Assembly: GCF_030272615.1 (NCBI RefSeq)
Contig: NC_081405.1
Coordinates: forward strand, 649,117,420 to 649,181,419
Origin: Cryptomeria japonica
Lineage: Eukaryota; Streptophyta; Pinopsida; Cupressales; Cupressaceae
Direction of reading: 5' to 3'
DNA length: 64,000 nucleotides
Shown: positions 46,336-57,839 of the stretch, piece after piece
Layout: every line of letters begins with the position of its first letter
Position numbering within the stretch: the first letter of the stretch is position 1
The notes under the pieces: model-generated
Database searches by the model: none
Seen by the model: the letters and a program-made list of their open reading frames with translations, nothing else
Told to the model about the DNA's origin: nothing
Made by a program: the position numbers and the translations under genes

Positions 46336-46628
46336 GGATACCAAGACTAGTGAAAAAGAGGTCGCAAAAGAATTGTAAGAAAACGCTGTAGAAATTTATC
46401 TGAGCTTTTCTAAGTTTAATGGAGAATATTCAAAAGTTTTTGTACTACTTTCTTGAAGATAATATCAAGATACAGACCATCGGTTTTGCGTAAAGCTTTT
46501 GTGTTGTCTTCAAATGTGTTTGCAATTATTTACTATTTCATACTGAATAATCCAAGGTTATTTTGTTTGAATAGGGGTTGTAAGGCAACTTTCAGTAGAT
46601 GTGTTTGCTAGCTTTTCTCGTGATTTGG

Positions 46629-46790
46629 TAAATTACTTGTGAGACATCTTGAATCTTGATGAGCATAGTTTGATTTGGTGTGCATAAATTCTAACTAGTA
46701 AATATGCAGGGATCACTTCTAACTAGTAAATTACTTGTGAGACATCTTGAATCTTGATGAGCATAGTTTGATTTGGTGTGCATAAATTCT
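46629..46790. repeat. Direct repeat present only in the 5' giant LTR
   Basis: TAAATTACTTGTGAGACATC through GTGTGCATAAATTCT occurs at about 46629-46692 and again at about 46724-46788. The 3' LTR has one copy (about 61841-61910), so the duplication is later than insertion. Confidence 0.85.
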
Positions 46791-47243
46791 CATGTATGTC
46801 AGACATATATAGGGATTAATAGAAGCCAAGCCAATGGGATGTGTATAGATCTTCTGTTTGGGGAGTATTGTTTGAATTTTGATGACTATGTGACCTTGGA
46901 TAAGGAAATTGTATAGAACAAGGTTGTCTATTGCATGTTTTGTAGATCAAAATACTGAATATGAGTATAATTTTCATTCCTTTGTTTCAGTCAGTTTCAA
47001 GGTGATTAGATCCACTAGTTTTCTAGACTAGTTTGCTGTGGATTTATCTTTTGAAAGTGTGAATTTAGTTCACAAAGGTATACCCACCTGGATTCTGAGT
47101 AAGTTCGAAGTGTAGAAGGTTAAATCAAACCTTGTCATATGTTGTCCTAAGATTTTCCTTCCCCTTAACATCTCTCCTGTATAGAGTTTAATCAACTTAT
47201 TATAAGGATGTTGAAGTGAATAAGATTTTGAAGACAACAAAAG

Positions 47244-47261
47244 TGGCAACTCTACTGGGGA
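47244..47261 (+). promoter_or_regulatory. Primer binding site of the giant element
   Basis: TGGCAACTCTACTGGGGA starts four bases after the LTR end (CA at 47238-47239). The TGG start and placement are those of a tRNA primer site; the tRNA is not identified. Confidence 0.85.
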
Positions 47262-47438
47262 GAGTCACATTAAGGATCCGGATGCAGATTTGTAAAGAAA
47301 ACCATTGTGTTTGTGGAATTCATGCGTATTATTCTAAAAGCTTTTTCTCATAATTCCCATTTTCTTGTGGGTGGCGACTCTATTTTTTTGGAACCAGTCC
47401 TTGTGAATTATAAATCATTTCAAAAGAAGACAAGCATA
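47262..47438 (+). other. Leader between PBS and gag
   Basis: About 180 bp, open in the gag frame from 47307 but without a methionine until 47439. Confidence 0.5.
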
Positions 47439-47800
47439 ATGCAAGGAGGAAAAACCACCAGGTCATTCATGAAGAAGCATCCTCGTGAAACTTTGCAAGA
47501 AGGTTTGCTAGAGCAATCATGGAGAGGTTAGAAGAGATCACTGTTACACGAGCCATCAAATGTTGCTTGGGTACAAAAGAACAATAATACTGGTAAGATG
47601 TCTGATTGACCTATTTATTCAAAGTCTAATTCATCTTCCAGAGATTCAGAACATGATATATTAGGTTTCCATTCAGGATTATTTGGAAATGTTGATAATG
47701 CTCTTGTTTTAAATCAAGATTTGTCCCATGTTAGTGTTTCTGCAAGAGATAGGACCAGTTCAAATGTAATTAGACACTCTATGCCTAGAACAATAGATGG
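47439..47800 (+). pseudogene. gag: gag N-terminus of the giant element
   Basis: The ATG at 47439 starts a basic N-terminus (MQGGKTTRSFMKKHPRETLQ, then EGLLEQSWRG) typical of this gag type. Stops at 47529-47531 and about 47607. The frame reaches the solo LTR at 47801 and resumes in phase at 49062. The first Met is chosen because upstream sequence is leader-like. Confidence 0.75.
47796..47800. repeat. Solo LTR 2 target duplication, left copy
   Basis: GATGG, repeated at 49062-49066. Confidence 0.88.
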
Positions 47801-49061
47801 TGTAGCGTCCTAAAATTGTGACACTTGCAATTTCAACTGCATTTCGGTCTTCACGATGGCGACGCAACATGGAACCTGAATGGAGACCCCGAAACTTGTT
47901 TATGACACGAAAAACTGCATTTTTCTAGCACCCTGGCCTGATCCTCCTTGCACCTTGCTGTCCCGAGAGGTGGGACCAGAGCGCCCAGTGCCTTGGTCCT
48001 TCAGGACCAGGGTACCCAGTGCCCTAGTCCCCCAGGACCATGGCGCCCAGTGCCTTGGTCCCTGGCCCTATTTTGGGCCTGGTCTCCTATGGGAGTTTGG
48101 GTCTTTTTGTTTGCAATTTGGAAAATAACATTTCCTGGTCGGCCTAAGGTAGGAAAATCAGTCTATTAGCCCTAATTGACAAGTATATAAACTACATTTT
48201 CTCTCTCATTTTGGAGAGAAGAAGAACATATGTGGAAACGATACTCAAACATTCAAGCATTCAAGCATTCTTTCAAGCAATTGATCATTCTAAGTCTCCA
48301 TTCAAGGCTAAGTGTTGCATTCAAGACAAGGGTTCAACCATTGAAGAGGAGATCACTTACTACATACTACTACAACATACAATATACAACAACATCTATA
48401 CCTTCGCACATAAGGATAGAAACATCCTTACAACAAGGTATTAGTACTTGTTTTACATTACAAACATTTACATTTACAGCATTTCTCATTTCTTGGTTAA
48501 TTCCAAAACCAGGGTTTGACCTAAGGGCAAACCCCTAATCCCTAACCCCCCAATCGTCTACACTTTTCTGTGTGTAGGTTGCAGGTACGCGGCTGAAATT
48601 GAAGATCTGGAATCCTTGTGCAGAGACAAACAGATCCCCCTTTGTTTCGTGGATTTTTCGGAGGACTGGGTGCACGCCGGGCGCCATCGTCCCGTCAACT
48701 TTTGCTCAAATTTGCAGGACAGCACCGTATCGACATTTTACAGCTAATTCCAGGTCCGCAGCTTCATCCTATATCCCTATCTCAGTTTATAAGCGAATCT
48801 TTCTCACTTTCTATGCATTCGTAGCTTGATCATTCTATGCACATTCTTTACAAAAGAGGGTAGCCTTGCTGTCTTAACCCTTGAAATTCATTTAGAATCC
48901 AATCTTGTATTGTGTGGGATTGGATCTTGTGGGTTTCAACCCCTCTTTTGAATGTAAATTCTCCCTAAGTGAAAACTGTCAACCCTAGTAACCTCCCTTC
49001 TCTCTCCTTGGAGCTGGAAGAAGGGAGAGCAACTAGGGTTCGATCATTTTTCCGCTTTACA
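47801..49061 (+). mobile_element. Solo LTR, 1261 bp (copy 2)
   Basis: The same family as 35813-37062, with the same TGTAGCGTCCTAAAATTG start, TATATAAA at about 48184, three GC-rich repeats (about 47975-48060) and TTTACA end, flanked by GATGG. It sits inside gag of the giant element, so it is younger than that element. An apparent ORF start at 48969 lies in this LTR and is not the gag start. Confidence 0.92.
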
Positions 49062-50770
49062 GATGGAAACATTAGTTTAATTGACATAGACCAAGTCAAT
49101 GTATTAGACTCTGAAGAAAATTTCCCTGATGAAGATAAAGTGTCCCAAGAGATTGAAGACTTGAATAGAAGAGTTCACCATTTAATCTCCCTAAGAGCCC
49201 AAAAGGAAGAAAATAGGGAGAAAGAGGTTAAAGCTAAATTAATGGAGAGACATAGGATTCTTAGACAGATAGCTGATCTTGAGGTACTGGCAAAACAAAA
49301 AGAAAAGAGTGATGAGGAAGGCCTTGTGATTAGAGAAATCTTGATCCCCAAGACTAAGCCAACATATAGGTCAGTAGTTCAGCCAAGTAAGGAAGTACTC
49401 AGTGATTCACAGTTTCCTAGGACAAATGTGGATAAAGGAAAACAGAAATGGGTAGATGATGGAATTGAATCTAAAATTGTAGAGGAGGTTTCTCATAGGT
49501 TGTCAGCACATGAGAGAGAAATGGAAAGAATGAGGAAAGAAAAGGAGGATCTCCAAATGGAGCTAGAGAAAGCTGAATTGGAAGCAGCAAATCAAGAAGT
49601 AAGAAGAAAAATTAGCTACTTAAAGGTTCCCCCTATCACATTTCCATCAAAAGATCTTAATAAGCCTGATCCTCAACAAATTTCTCTTCCCCTTGTTAAG
49701 ATTCAACCTACGGTGCCTGCTAATGTAGCATCAGTGAGTCAAATCCCTGTGAATAGTCATCACACCCAAATATCTCAGTCTCCAATTCAAAAGATTAGAA
49801 TGAACATGGGAAATAATAATGTTATTACCCCTTTTCAAAGGAGACCAATCAATTTAGAACAATATAGACAATTGTTCTTTGATGGGATCCCAGGATATCC
49901 CAATCACGTTCCTACTAAGTTAAGAGACAGACTCCATAAATTTGCTGGAAACAATGCAATTAGTGCTGAGGAACATCTAAAATCTTTTGGAGATCTAATA
50001 AATGATTATGAGATAGTGGATGAAGATGTCATCATGAAACTTTTTGTTCAGTTCTTGGTTGATGATGCAAGAGATTGGTATAGAGGTCTTCCAGTAAACA
50101 ACATAGGGTCATGGGAGGATTTTAAAAATTGTTTTCAAGAGCAGTATGGTGAGAAGACTAATGTGAGCTTCATGCTCAATGAATTCAATAATATCAGAAA
50201 GTCTGATAATGAATCGGTCACTGACTTCAATGCCAGATTCCAAAAAGCCATGCACAGATTGTATCAAGTGATGAGATTAGATGATAACATGTGTTTAAAT
50301 ACTTATTACAATGCATTTGATTCTAAGATGGCCTATATCTTGAGAGATAAGAATCCACATAACTTGAGAGATGCTTTTAGAATTTCCATTAATGTAGAAA
50401 GTAATAGAAAAGAATCCGAGAAGTTGGGAAGAAGAACAGATGGTAGATTATGGCAAGAGACAAAACATCAGCCCAATAAAGTACCAAAGGAGGAAGACAA
50501 GATAGAGAAGTTGGTCATTGCAATGAAGGATTTGACTGCCAAGGTAAATAAAAATGACAAACCTCATTATAACTGGCAAGATAGACCCCCTAGATTGCAT
50601 GACATGCCATATAATACCAACTGGAAAGATGGCAAACCCCAAAATGAGAAGCCCAAAATTGCCCAAAACCAGGACACTCCAGATCCCTTGAAAGGGAAAA
50701 CTATCCATAATATAGAAAACACTCCCTAGTGTATTGCTTGTGATTGACCACATTATCCTCATCAGTGTGC
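49062..50770 (+). pseudogene. gag: gag core of the giant element
   Basis: Continues gag after the solo LTR and is open for over 550 codons. An acidic N-terminal region is followed by a long Glu/Lys coiled coil (EIEDLNRRVHHLISLRAQKE; EREMERMRKEKEDLQMELEK, about 49510-49610). The capsid core comes next, with FQRRPINLEQYRQLFFDGIP, DYEIVDEDVIMKLFVQFLVD, DWYRGLPVNNIGSWEDFKNC (about 50073-50130) and VTDFNARFQKAMHRL. After the TAG at 50727-50729 a knuckle-like CX2CX3HX4C lies at about 50731-50769, with an extra in-frame stop. Coiled coil plus gag fits a particle-forming protein acting in the cytoplasm. Confidence 0.9.
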
Positions 50771-51524
50771 AGTGGCTCAGGCTCTTGAAGAATCTATGAG
50801 ACAAGAAGCTGAGCCTAACATCAATATGTTTGAAATCATCATAGAAAGTGATGAGGAGTCTATACAAAGTGAATATAGTGATGTATTAGATAATGAAAGG
50901 TTTGTTCAAGGACAACTAACCTTAGATTGGCATCCTACATTGAATGTGGTAACAATTGAGGATGAAGAGGTTCATCTTAGAAGGCCTAGTGAGTAAGAAG
51001 TCAAAAATCTCACTAAAGCCGCGATTGCCAAAGCAAAACACAACTATAACTTGAGAAGCACTAGGAAGGACATTGATCTGGGTGAACCTAGTTCCATGTT
51101 CAAAAAAGAGATCACCCAAAAGGGGGCAGCAGGTAGTACTACTACTGTTCCTAAGATTGGTCAAGAAAAGAAGGAACAGGTCAAAGATGTACCCAAGAGT
51201 ACAGATACTGGTGACATACAAGGAGCTGCCACAGTGAAAAGGGCAAGTCAGCTCAAGATAGAAAGAGTTAGAGCTAGTATTGAAGTAAGCAATAGTTCTA
51301 CATTTGACATGGCTCAAGCTCTTACTCAGATGAAGGTCACTGTCCCATTAGTAGAACTACTGAAGATTAAAGAACATAGGGATGCAACCTTGTCTTTATT
51401 TTCTAGTATATCTAATGGTGACATAGTCTTACCCACCGGTTCAACTAGAATTGGAAAGGATCAAGAGTTCCAAACCCCAGAGGTTTATGTTGGAGCCACT
51501 ATCACTCAAGAGCCTTCATAGGTA
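50771..51524 (+). pseudogene. gag-protease linker of the giant element
   Basis: Open in the gag frame 50772-50996 (acidic, LESDEES-like), then after a TAA continues to 51521. It holds a YNLRSTRKDIDLGEPSS stretch and a predicted helical segment (FDMAQALTQMKVTVPLVELL) just before the protease. Variable linker of unknown function. Confidence 0.65.
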
Positions 51525-51900
51525 GACCCTTTCTATGTTACTTTGTTAGTAAATAACCGGTTGATTAAAAACTGCATGATAGATTCAGGAGCTGCTACTA
51601 ATGTAATGCCCTATGGTGTTATGAAAGAATTAGGATTGTCAGTAACCACTGTGTATGGGAAATTCTATGCCATGGATAATAGGGAAGTACCTGTGATAGG
51701 TACAATGAAAGATGTTGAGGTAAAAATAGTAGCATTCCCTGAGGCAACTTATAAAATGGATGTCATTGCTACTGATACCAAACCCCATTATGGTATGTTA
51801 CTTTCCAGGAAATGGGCAGTAGCAGTAGGAGGAAATGTTCAACTGGACTTATCCTATGCCACCATTCCAATCAATGGAAATCAGGTCAAATTGTACAGAG
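51525..51900 (+). pseudogene. Protease of the giant element
   Basis: The active-site motif MIDSGAATNVMPYGVMKELG at about 51579-51635 is intact (DSGA). The C-terminal box HYGMLLSRKWA is at about 51785-51820. A TAG at 51519-51521 just upstream is the only nearby lesion. This is the best preserved enzyme domain of the element. Confidence 0.88.
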
Positions 51901-52500
51901 AGCCACGAGCTCCTAGGGTAATTGAAAATGTAGACCCTAATATGCTCAATTGTATGATTGATGTAGATCTTGACAACTTTAGACTTCAACCAATTTTACC
52001 CCAATTGAAGAATACTGACCCCATCGTGGTTGAATTAGAAGCACAACAGTGTGGTTTATGGCAGATGTATTTTGATGGAGCTTGTTCTAAAGAAGGATCT
52101 AGAGCAGGGGTTCTTTTTTTATCCCCATCAGGTATAACTTTCAAGTATTCATTCTTATTGGCCTTCCAATGCACAAATAACACTGCAGAGTATGAAGCTC
52201 TATTGCTGGCGCTTGAAGTTGCAAAGAAGCATGGAATCTAGCTGTTGACAGTGTTAGGGGATTCAAAATTGGCTGTATCTCAGGTGAGAGCCAAATATGC
52301 ATCCAAGAATGATAGATTAAAGAGATATAAGCATGCAGTTTGGGATGTTATTGAGCATTTTAGTGCATTTTCTATTAATTGGATAGAGTGATCAAAGAAC
52401 ATTATGGCCGATTTCCTAGCAAATGTTGCCTTGAAGAATGATGATGCAACATTAATTGGTATTTCCACTGTGGAGATAAAATCTAGGCCCGCCATCCCTG
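51901..52500 (+). pseudogene. Archaeal/plant-type RNase H located before RT
   Basis: The domain runs from about 52062 to 52450: QMYFDGACSKEGSRAGVLFL (first Asp, 52074-52076), CTNNTAEYEALLLALEVAKK (catalytic Glu), VLGDSKLAVSQVRAKYASKN (Asp) and MADFLANVALKNDD (last Asp, about 52410). All four acidic residues are present. Stops are a TAG at 52239-52241 and a TGA at 52389-52391. In classic Tat elements, including the one at 6428-24962, this domain sits after the first RNase H and before integrase; here it lies between protease and RT. A similar order exists, as far as I recall, in some other plant gag-pol proteins. Confidence 0.88.
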
Positions 52501-53720
52501 ACAATGTGTACAATTGGCAAGTTTTTGCTGATGACGAAGACATTCTTAGGTTCATCCAATGTGTTGATGATTATGATGGACAAAAGATTGATTGCAATGC
52601 ACTGGTGGAGGTGGTTGACAATAAGGAAACAATATTTGGAAATGAATTAGTCTAGTTGGAAACCAATGAAATATCTAAAGGGCTGGTAGAGCTGGAAAGC
52701 ATGTTCAGTTATAATGACAGTCACTTACATTAGCAGTCTACCACCAAGTTGGAAGAGTTAGAGGAGGTAAACTTGGGGACTGAATCATCCCCTAAGTTAG
52801 TATACATTGGAAAGAAATTACCCCCTCATGTCAAGACTAACCTTATTAATTTATTGAAGAAATATAAACATGTTTTTGCTTGGTCTAATGAAGACCTAAA
52901 GGCGTATAGACAAGATCTTTTTCAGCATGAAGTTCCTCTACTTCCAGATGCTAAGTCTTTCAGACATAAATAGAGGCCCATCAATCCCCTATTAGAAACT
53001 AAAATGCAGCAAGAGTTGACTAAATTGAGAGAAGGAGGGATTATCAAAGCAAAAAGGCATTCTTCATGGGTCTCTAATCTAGTCCCAGTAAGAAAGAAGA
53101 ATGGGGACATTAGATTGTATGTAGATTTCAAAAATTTAAATGTTGCCTCTTTGAAAGATAACTACTCTTCCCCAAATATGGAAGCCATGCTATAGAGAGT
53201 GATAGGATGTGACCTTTTATCCATGATGGATGGTTTTTCAGGATATAATCAAGTGTTAGTGAAGGAATCTGAACAGTTTAAAATTGCCTTCACTACTCCA
53301 TGGGGAACATATGTCTATGTGAGGATGCCATTCGGATTGAAAAATGCTGGAGCTACATTTTAGAGAGCTATGGATGTATCCTTCAAAGAATTCATTAATA
53401 TCATCATGGTGGTTTATCAAGATGATTTAACCTGTTTCTCCAAAAGGGCTGATGATCATTGTGGACATTTGGAAAAGGTGTTCAATAAAGCTTTGGAATT
53501 TGGTGTGTCACTAAATCCCAAGAAATGTCATTTTGGAGTCACTGAAGGAAAACTATTGGGACACATTGTTTCCAAGGAAGGGGTAAGAATAGACCCTGAA
53601 AGAATTGAAGCAATAAATAAGGTGTCCGAACCTAAAAATGTAAAAGGTATTCAATCTTTTCTAGGCAAAGTGAATTTTGTTAGGAGATTCATTGCAAACT
53701 TTGCAAAGATAGTGAAGCCT
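52501..53720 (+). pseudogene. Reverse transcriptase of the giant element
   Basis: The upstream connection segment (52749-52973) has KYKHVFAWSNEDLKAY. RT motifs are WVSNLVPVRKKNGDIRLYVD, FKNLNVASLKDNYSSPNMEA, MMDGFSGYNQVLVKESEQFK, WGTYVYVRMPFGLKNAGATF, and the catalytic YQDD at 53415-53426, which is intact. KKCHFGVTEGKLLGHIVSKE and the thumb segment FLGKVNFVRRFIANF follow. In-frame stops are at 52653, 52732, 52971, 53193 and 53361; several would be CAG codons with one change. Confidence 0.92.
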
Positions 53721-54350
53721 ATTGTCAAGTTGCTCAAGAAGGATACTAAATTTTGTTGGGATCAAGAGGCCTCAAAGGCTTTTGCTGAAATTAAGAGGGC
53801 AATTCAAGAAGCACCAGTGTTAAAATCTCCTGATTACAGTAAGCCCTTTTCTCTTTTTTCCTTTGCTTCATATCATACAGTAGCTACAGTATTGTTACAA
53901 ATGGACAATGAGGGATATGAACATCCCATAGCCTTCTACAGTAAGTCTTTGCAGGCAGCAAATTGAAATATGAGACTATGGAAAAACAAGCTTATGCTCT
54001 AGTTAAAGCTGTTAAGGCTTTTAGGCCATATTTGGTGAATGCAAATATCATTGCCTATGTCCCACATGCTGCAGTTAAGGATATTCTGTCCCAGTCTAAA
54101 GTTATAGGGAAAAGATGCAGATTGATTAATAGAATCCAAGAATTTGACTTGGAGATAAAGATTACCAAATTGGTAAGAGGTTTAGGTTTGGCTAAACTCA
54201 TGACTGAGTCCAATCTTATGAATGTTGAAATACATAATGTTGAAGTCAGAGATACTTCAGTCACTAGCATTGAAAGGCAACCTTGGTACTCAGAGATAGT
54301 CAGATTCTTAAGAGATGCTGCATTCTCAGAAGGAATGACACATAATTAAA
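53721..54350 (+). pseudogene. RNase H of the giant element
   Basis: FCWDQEASKAFAEIKRAIQE and LKSPDYSKPFSLFSFASYHT (about 53820-53880), then HPIAFYSKSLQAAN to a TGA at 53964-53966. The frame then continues in the adjacent frame with YETMEKQAYALVKAVKAFRP and QEFDLEIKITKLVRGLGLAK (about 54137-54195). A tyrosine replaces the usual catalytic Asp in the ASYH segment (family usually ASDH), so the domain is degraded or divergent. Confidence 0.8.
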
Positions 54351-55540
54351 AAAGAACTCTGAAACTCAAGTCCCAAAAATATGTGCTCATTCAGGGTGCT
54401 CTATTTTGGAGGAAAAGAGATGGAGAATTGCTAATGTGTTTGGATGAATTCTAGGCTAAACAAGTATTGACTGAAATGCATGATGGACTATGTGGAGGCC
54501 ACTACTCTACTAAGACCACTGCTGGTAAGATAATCTAGGCTGGATACTATTGGCCCACTTTATTTAAAGATACTCATGCATATGTTCAGAAATGTGACCC
54601 ATGTCAAAAATTCTCATCCAAGCTGAAGTATGAAGGAGCCTTACCCCTAAATCCAGTCTCTGTAGAAGCTCCTTTTGTCCAGTGGGGCATTGAATTTATT
54701 GGAGAGATTGTTGAGAGGTTAGGGAGAGGTCACAGATGGATCATAGTAGCCACTGATTATTTCACAAAATGGATAGAAGCTATTCCTACAAGAAGGGCTA
54801 CAAGTAAGGTTGTTATTGATTTCCTGATGGATAATGTTGTAACCAGATTTGGAGTACCTGCAAAATTGGTGATGGATAATGCCATGTGTTTCAGATCAGA
54901 AGAGTTCGTAGGCTTTTGTACCAATCATGGAATACTCATGTCTTACTCTTCACCTTATCACCCTCAGGGGAATGGACAAGCAGAATCCCGCAATAAAAGC
55001 CTTTTGACTATCACCAAGAAAATCTTGGAAGAAAATAAAAGATCTTGGGATCAGAAATTTAAGTTAGCTCTATGGGTGGATAGAATAATAGTTAAAAAGG
55101 CTATTGGAATGTCCTCTTTTGAACTGGTCTATGGAGCTCAGGTCAGATTGCCAGTGAATAATCTTCTTCTAGTTTACAAGTTCTTGCAAGATGAAGATAT
55201 GGAGTTATTTGAACCAATGGAAGACCGAATGATCCAAATTGTGGAGGTGGAAGAGCTCAGAGCTTTAGCTCACAAAAGAAATAAGAAGATCCAATTGCAA
55301 TCCAAATACATTTTTGATAAAAGAACATAATTAAGGAAGTTTCAAATTGATGACATGGTTCTTCAATGGAATGCAAAAGGACAAGACAAGGGAAAACATA
55401 AAAAATTTGAATCATTATGGATTGGACCTTTTGTGGTCTGTGACATAAATGGTAAGGATTCATATTTTGTGAAGAATATGAATGATGAAGTACAGGAATT
55501 TTCAGTGCATGGACAATTCCTGAAACATTATTTCTCTTGA
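54351..55540 (+). pseudogene. Integrase of the giant element
   Basis: HHCC module at about 54475-54610 (MHDGLCGGHYSTKTT, QKCDPCQKF). Core: QWGIEFIGEIVERLG has Glu (GAA, 54692-54694) where the first catalytic Asp normally lies. The second Asp is in LVMDNAMCF (about 54870) and the Glu in YHPQGNGQAESRNKSL (about 54958-55005). Stops at about 54347, 54453, 54537 and 55328. The C-terminal SH3-like part ends SVHGQFLKHYFS at 55540. Confidence 0.9.
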
Positions 55541-55685
55541 TGTCCATGCACAGTAGGTCCTTTGTTTGTACATATTTTGTTTCCTTCCTATTTTTCTGTT
55601 TGGGTCTGTGTTTTGGTCTGTTTCTCCAGAGTTTCTGAGTTTTCTTGTGTTGATCTTGCGATCGACCATCCCCAGTCAGAGCCGC
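55541..55685 (+). other. Spacer before the 3' giant LTR, no clear polypurine tract
   Basis: The bases just before 55686 read CCCCAGTCAGAGCCGC. This is not a normal purine-rich primer tract. Either it has decayed or the LTR edge is set differently. Confidence 0.5.
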
Positions 55686-56030
55686 TGTTATCATAGTTTA
55701 AAAAATGGGTTTTCCTTTCCCATAATTGGCTATGATTTTGAAATTTTGAGTAAGACACATTATCAATTGCTTTAGGTCTGTGTTGGGTCTTAAGGGTTTA
55801 GGGTTTTGATTTTAAATCACTTAATGTCTGATAAAAAACCCTCTGGTTTCTATTCCTTCATTACTTTATCCACTTAAGTAATGGGTCCTGGGGTCATCAG
55901 AAGTGTCCCCCCTTGTCATTTGCCTAGGTGGTCGTGTGAATTAATCGTAAAATTTATGCCTTATGTATTTTCCTCGTAATGTGGTCGGGCCCAGTAAGTG
56001 GTGTGCATCTCTCAGGTGGATCTATGGTTT

Positions 56031-57480
56031 TCACTATTTCGCTAGGTGAAGTTGCATGTGGTTTAAAACCCATGAAGTTGCGAAAAGGCTTTACATTCTA
56101 AATGGCGATTTTGGTCCGGTCTAAAGAGGTCTCATCTTGTCCAAGATCCAACGACTGGAGTTATTTCGCAACCTGAACTTGCAAGAAAAATACCTTTCAC
56201 GAAATGGTGAAAGCATTTGGTGGGACCCTGCATGCGAGGATTTTCTAAGTGACTAAAAGGTGATCAAGTCCCATGTAATCTAACGGTTCGCGCTATTTTG
56301 CAGGATGAAAATGCTCGACAGTTATCTTTCTCGAAGTTGCGAAATGACATGGCATTCCAAGTAGAAGGTCCAGCTGGTTGAGAGGGCAAGTAAGATGGTG
56401 GCACGTGGCAAAGGCTACAATAGTCAGTAAGCCAGGTCTAAGAGTTAAAAGGTGGGTCCCAGAGGTGAGTCATGCCGTGGGATAAGAGGTGACCTGGAAG
56501 ATGCAGGTGGTAAGAATTAACTGGAACCCAATGTTTTCTCTCAGCAAATGAAAGATTGACATGTCATCTCTGAAAGTGACTAGATGCCTGGTGTTCAAGG
56601 TTGAGTCGGAGGGCCCATGTCTGCCGAAGTCTGTTCAGATGGTTAAGCACCAAACAAGTAGAAAATGATTTGACAACCCACTTGATTTCGCAAGGATAAG
56701 ATGCTCGTGCTTTATATCCTGCGAAATGGTGAAAAGGTTTTTCATCCCCAAAGGCAGATAAAACATAAGGTTGAAAGAGGATCAACATTTGTTTTGATCC
56801 AACAGCCGGCGCTATTTTGCAGTTGCGAGATGCTTGAAGGATATGCTTCACGAAATAGCGAAAGTAAAAAGGGTTCATCCAGGTGTCATGATAGATGGTG
56901 ACGTATCCATGGACACGTGGTTTTAGAAAAAGTTGTGGGTCCGCCAAGGTGAAATCGGCAGTATAAAGGAGAGACACATGGTTGATGTTGAATTAAATGC
57001 GAAGGGTTTTCCAAAGCCAATGGTTGAGTGCCACGTGGTAGCCAGTAGCCAATGAAAAGGCGGTGTAAGTAAAGCAAGCATAAAGGTTTCTCTTAAAGGA
57101 TGGTCATCTCTGAATTGATCCAATGCTTCGTGCTGTTTCGCAACCTGAAGTTAATAGATGTTTAAGCTTCGCGAAATAGCGAAAAACCACTAGCAGTCAA
57201 AGTAAAGGCGCGGTTAGTAAAGATGTTGACGGTTTTGGTCAAAGTTAAACACCGAGCAGTTAGAGTTCCATCTAACGCCTGGTGCTGTTTCGTGAAGGAG
57301 AAGTGCTTGAAAGATAAAGTCTGCAAAATGGTGAAAAGAAGGTGGGGCACAGCGCGGAGGCAAGACTGTTAAGTCAGTATAACGACCGATCAGGTTTCTT
57401 TTGATCGAACGGTTGGCGCTATTTCCTAGGATGAAATTGCCTGAAGGTTATGCTTCGCGAAGCTGCGAAAGAGCGAAAGG
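56031..57480 (+). repeat. Array of eight hairpin-forming repeats, 3' LTR
   Basis: The same eight units as 40777-42216, in the same order and spacing. The unit near 57122-57185 keeps TGTTTCGCAACC with TTCGCGAAATAGCGAAA. The last unit (57410-57478) has GGCGCTATTTCCTAGG and GCTTCGCGAAGCTGCGAAAG. Confidence 0.85.
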
Positions 57481-57839
57481 AAAGAATTGCAGGAATCAAA
57501 TGGTCGATTGGAGCAAAAATACAAATTCTCTCATGAATTCAATTCTGAGGGATGACCAAAGCATGCGGAATCAATGTTGCAGTTAAGAGCCTTGGTACCA
57601 TATATGATTTCCTATCAACCAGATGAAGGTATCTTTCTAAAGAATTATTGCAGAGGAGCAGATACAGAGCCATTTTCTTCAAGTACAGAGTAAGTCAATT
57701 CAGTTGCAGAGCAGATTCACTCGAGCTAAGGTTTTCTTGTACTCTCGTGTAGCAATTTCTTTGTGGTGTGCTTTAAATAAGATATTGATTTGTCACAGAA
57801 CCATTTGGGGGCAGTATTTTGATTTATTACATTTTCAAA

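Larger units (their letters stand above)
40432..47239 (+). repeat. 5' giant LTR (6808 bp)
   Basis: Starts TATTATCACTGTTTAAATAA (the 3' copy starts TGTTATCA, so the first G has mutated) and ends GAAGACAACA. Parts: about 300 bp without recognised content, hairpin array (40777-42216), TATA-like box (41708), long ORF (42591-46233), second TATA (46329), then about 900 bp of probable R-U5. A 95-bp-spaced direct repeat at 46629-46790 is absent from the other LTR. Confidence 0.92.

Noticed and set aside
48969-49061. Apparent start of the 586-codon gag frame at 48969
   Set aside because: This stretch belongs to the solo LTR; the gag frame comes from 47439-47800 and resumes at 49062.
47262-55540. Plant pararetrovirus integration
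   Set aside because: LTRs, PBS, integrase and a 5-bp target duplication show an LTR retrotransposon; no movement-protein or virus-coat motifs seen.
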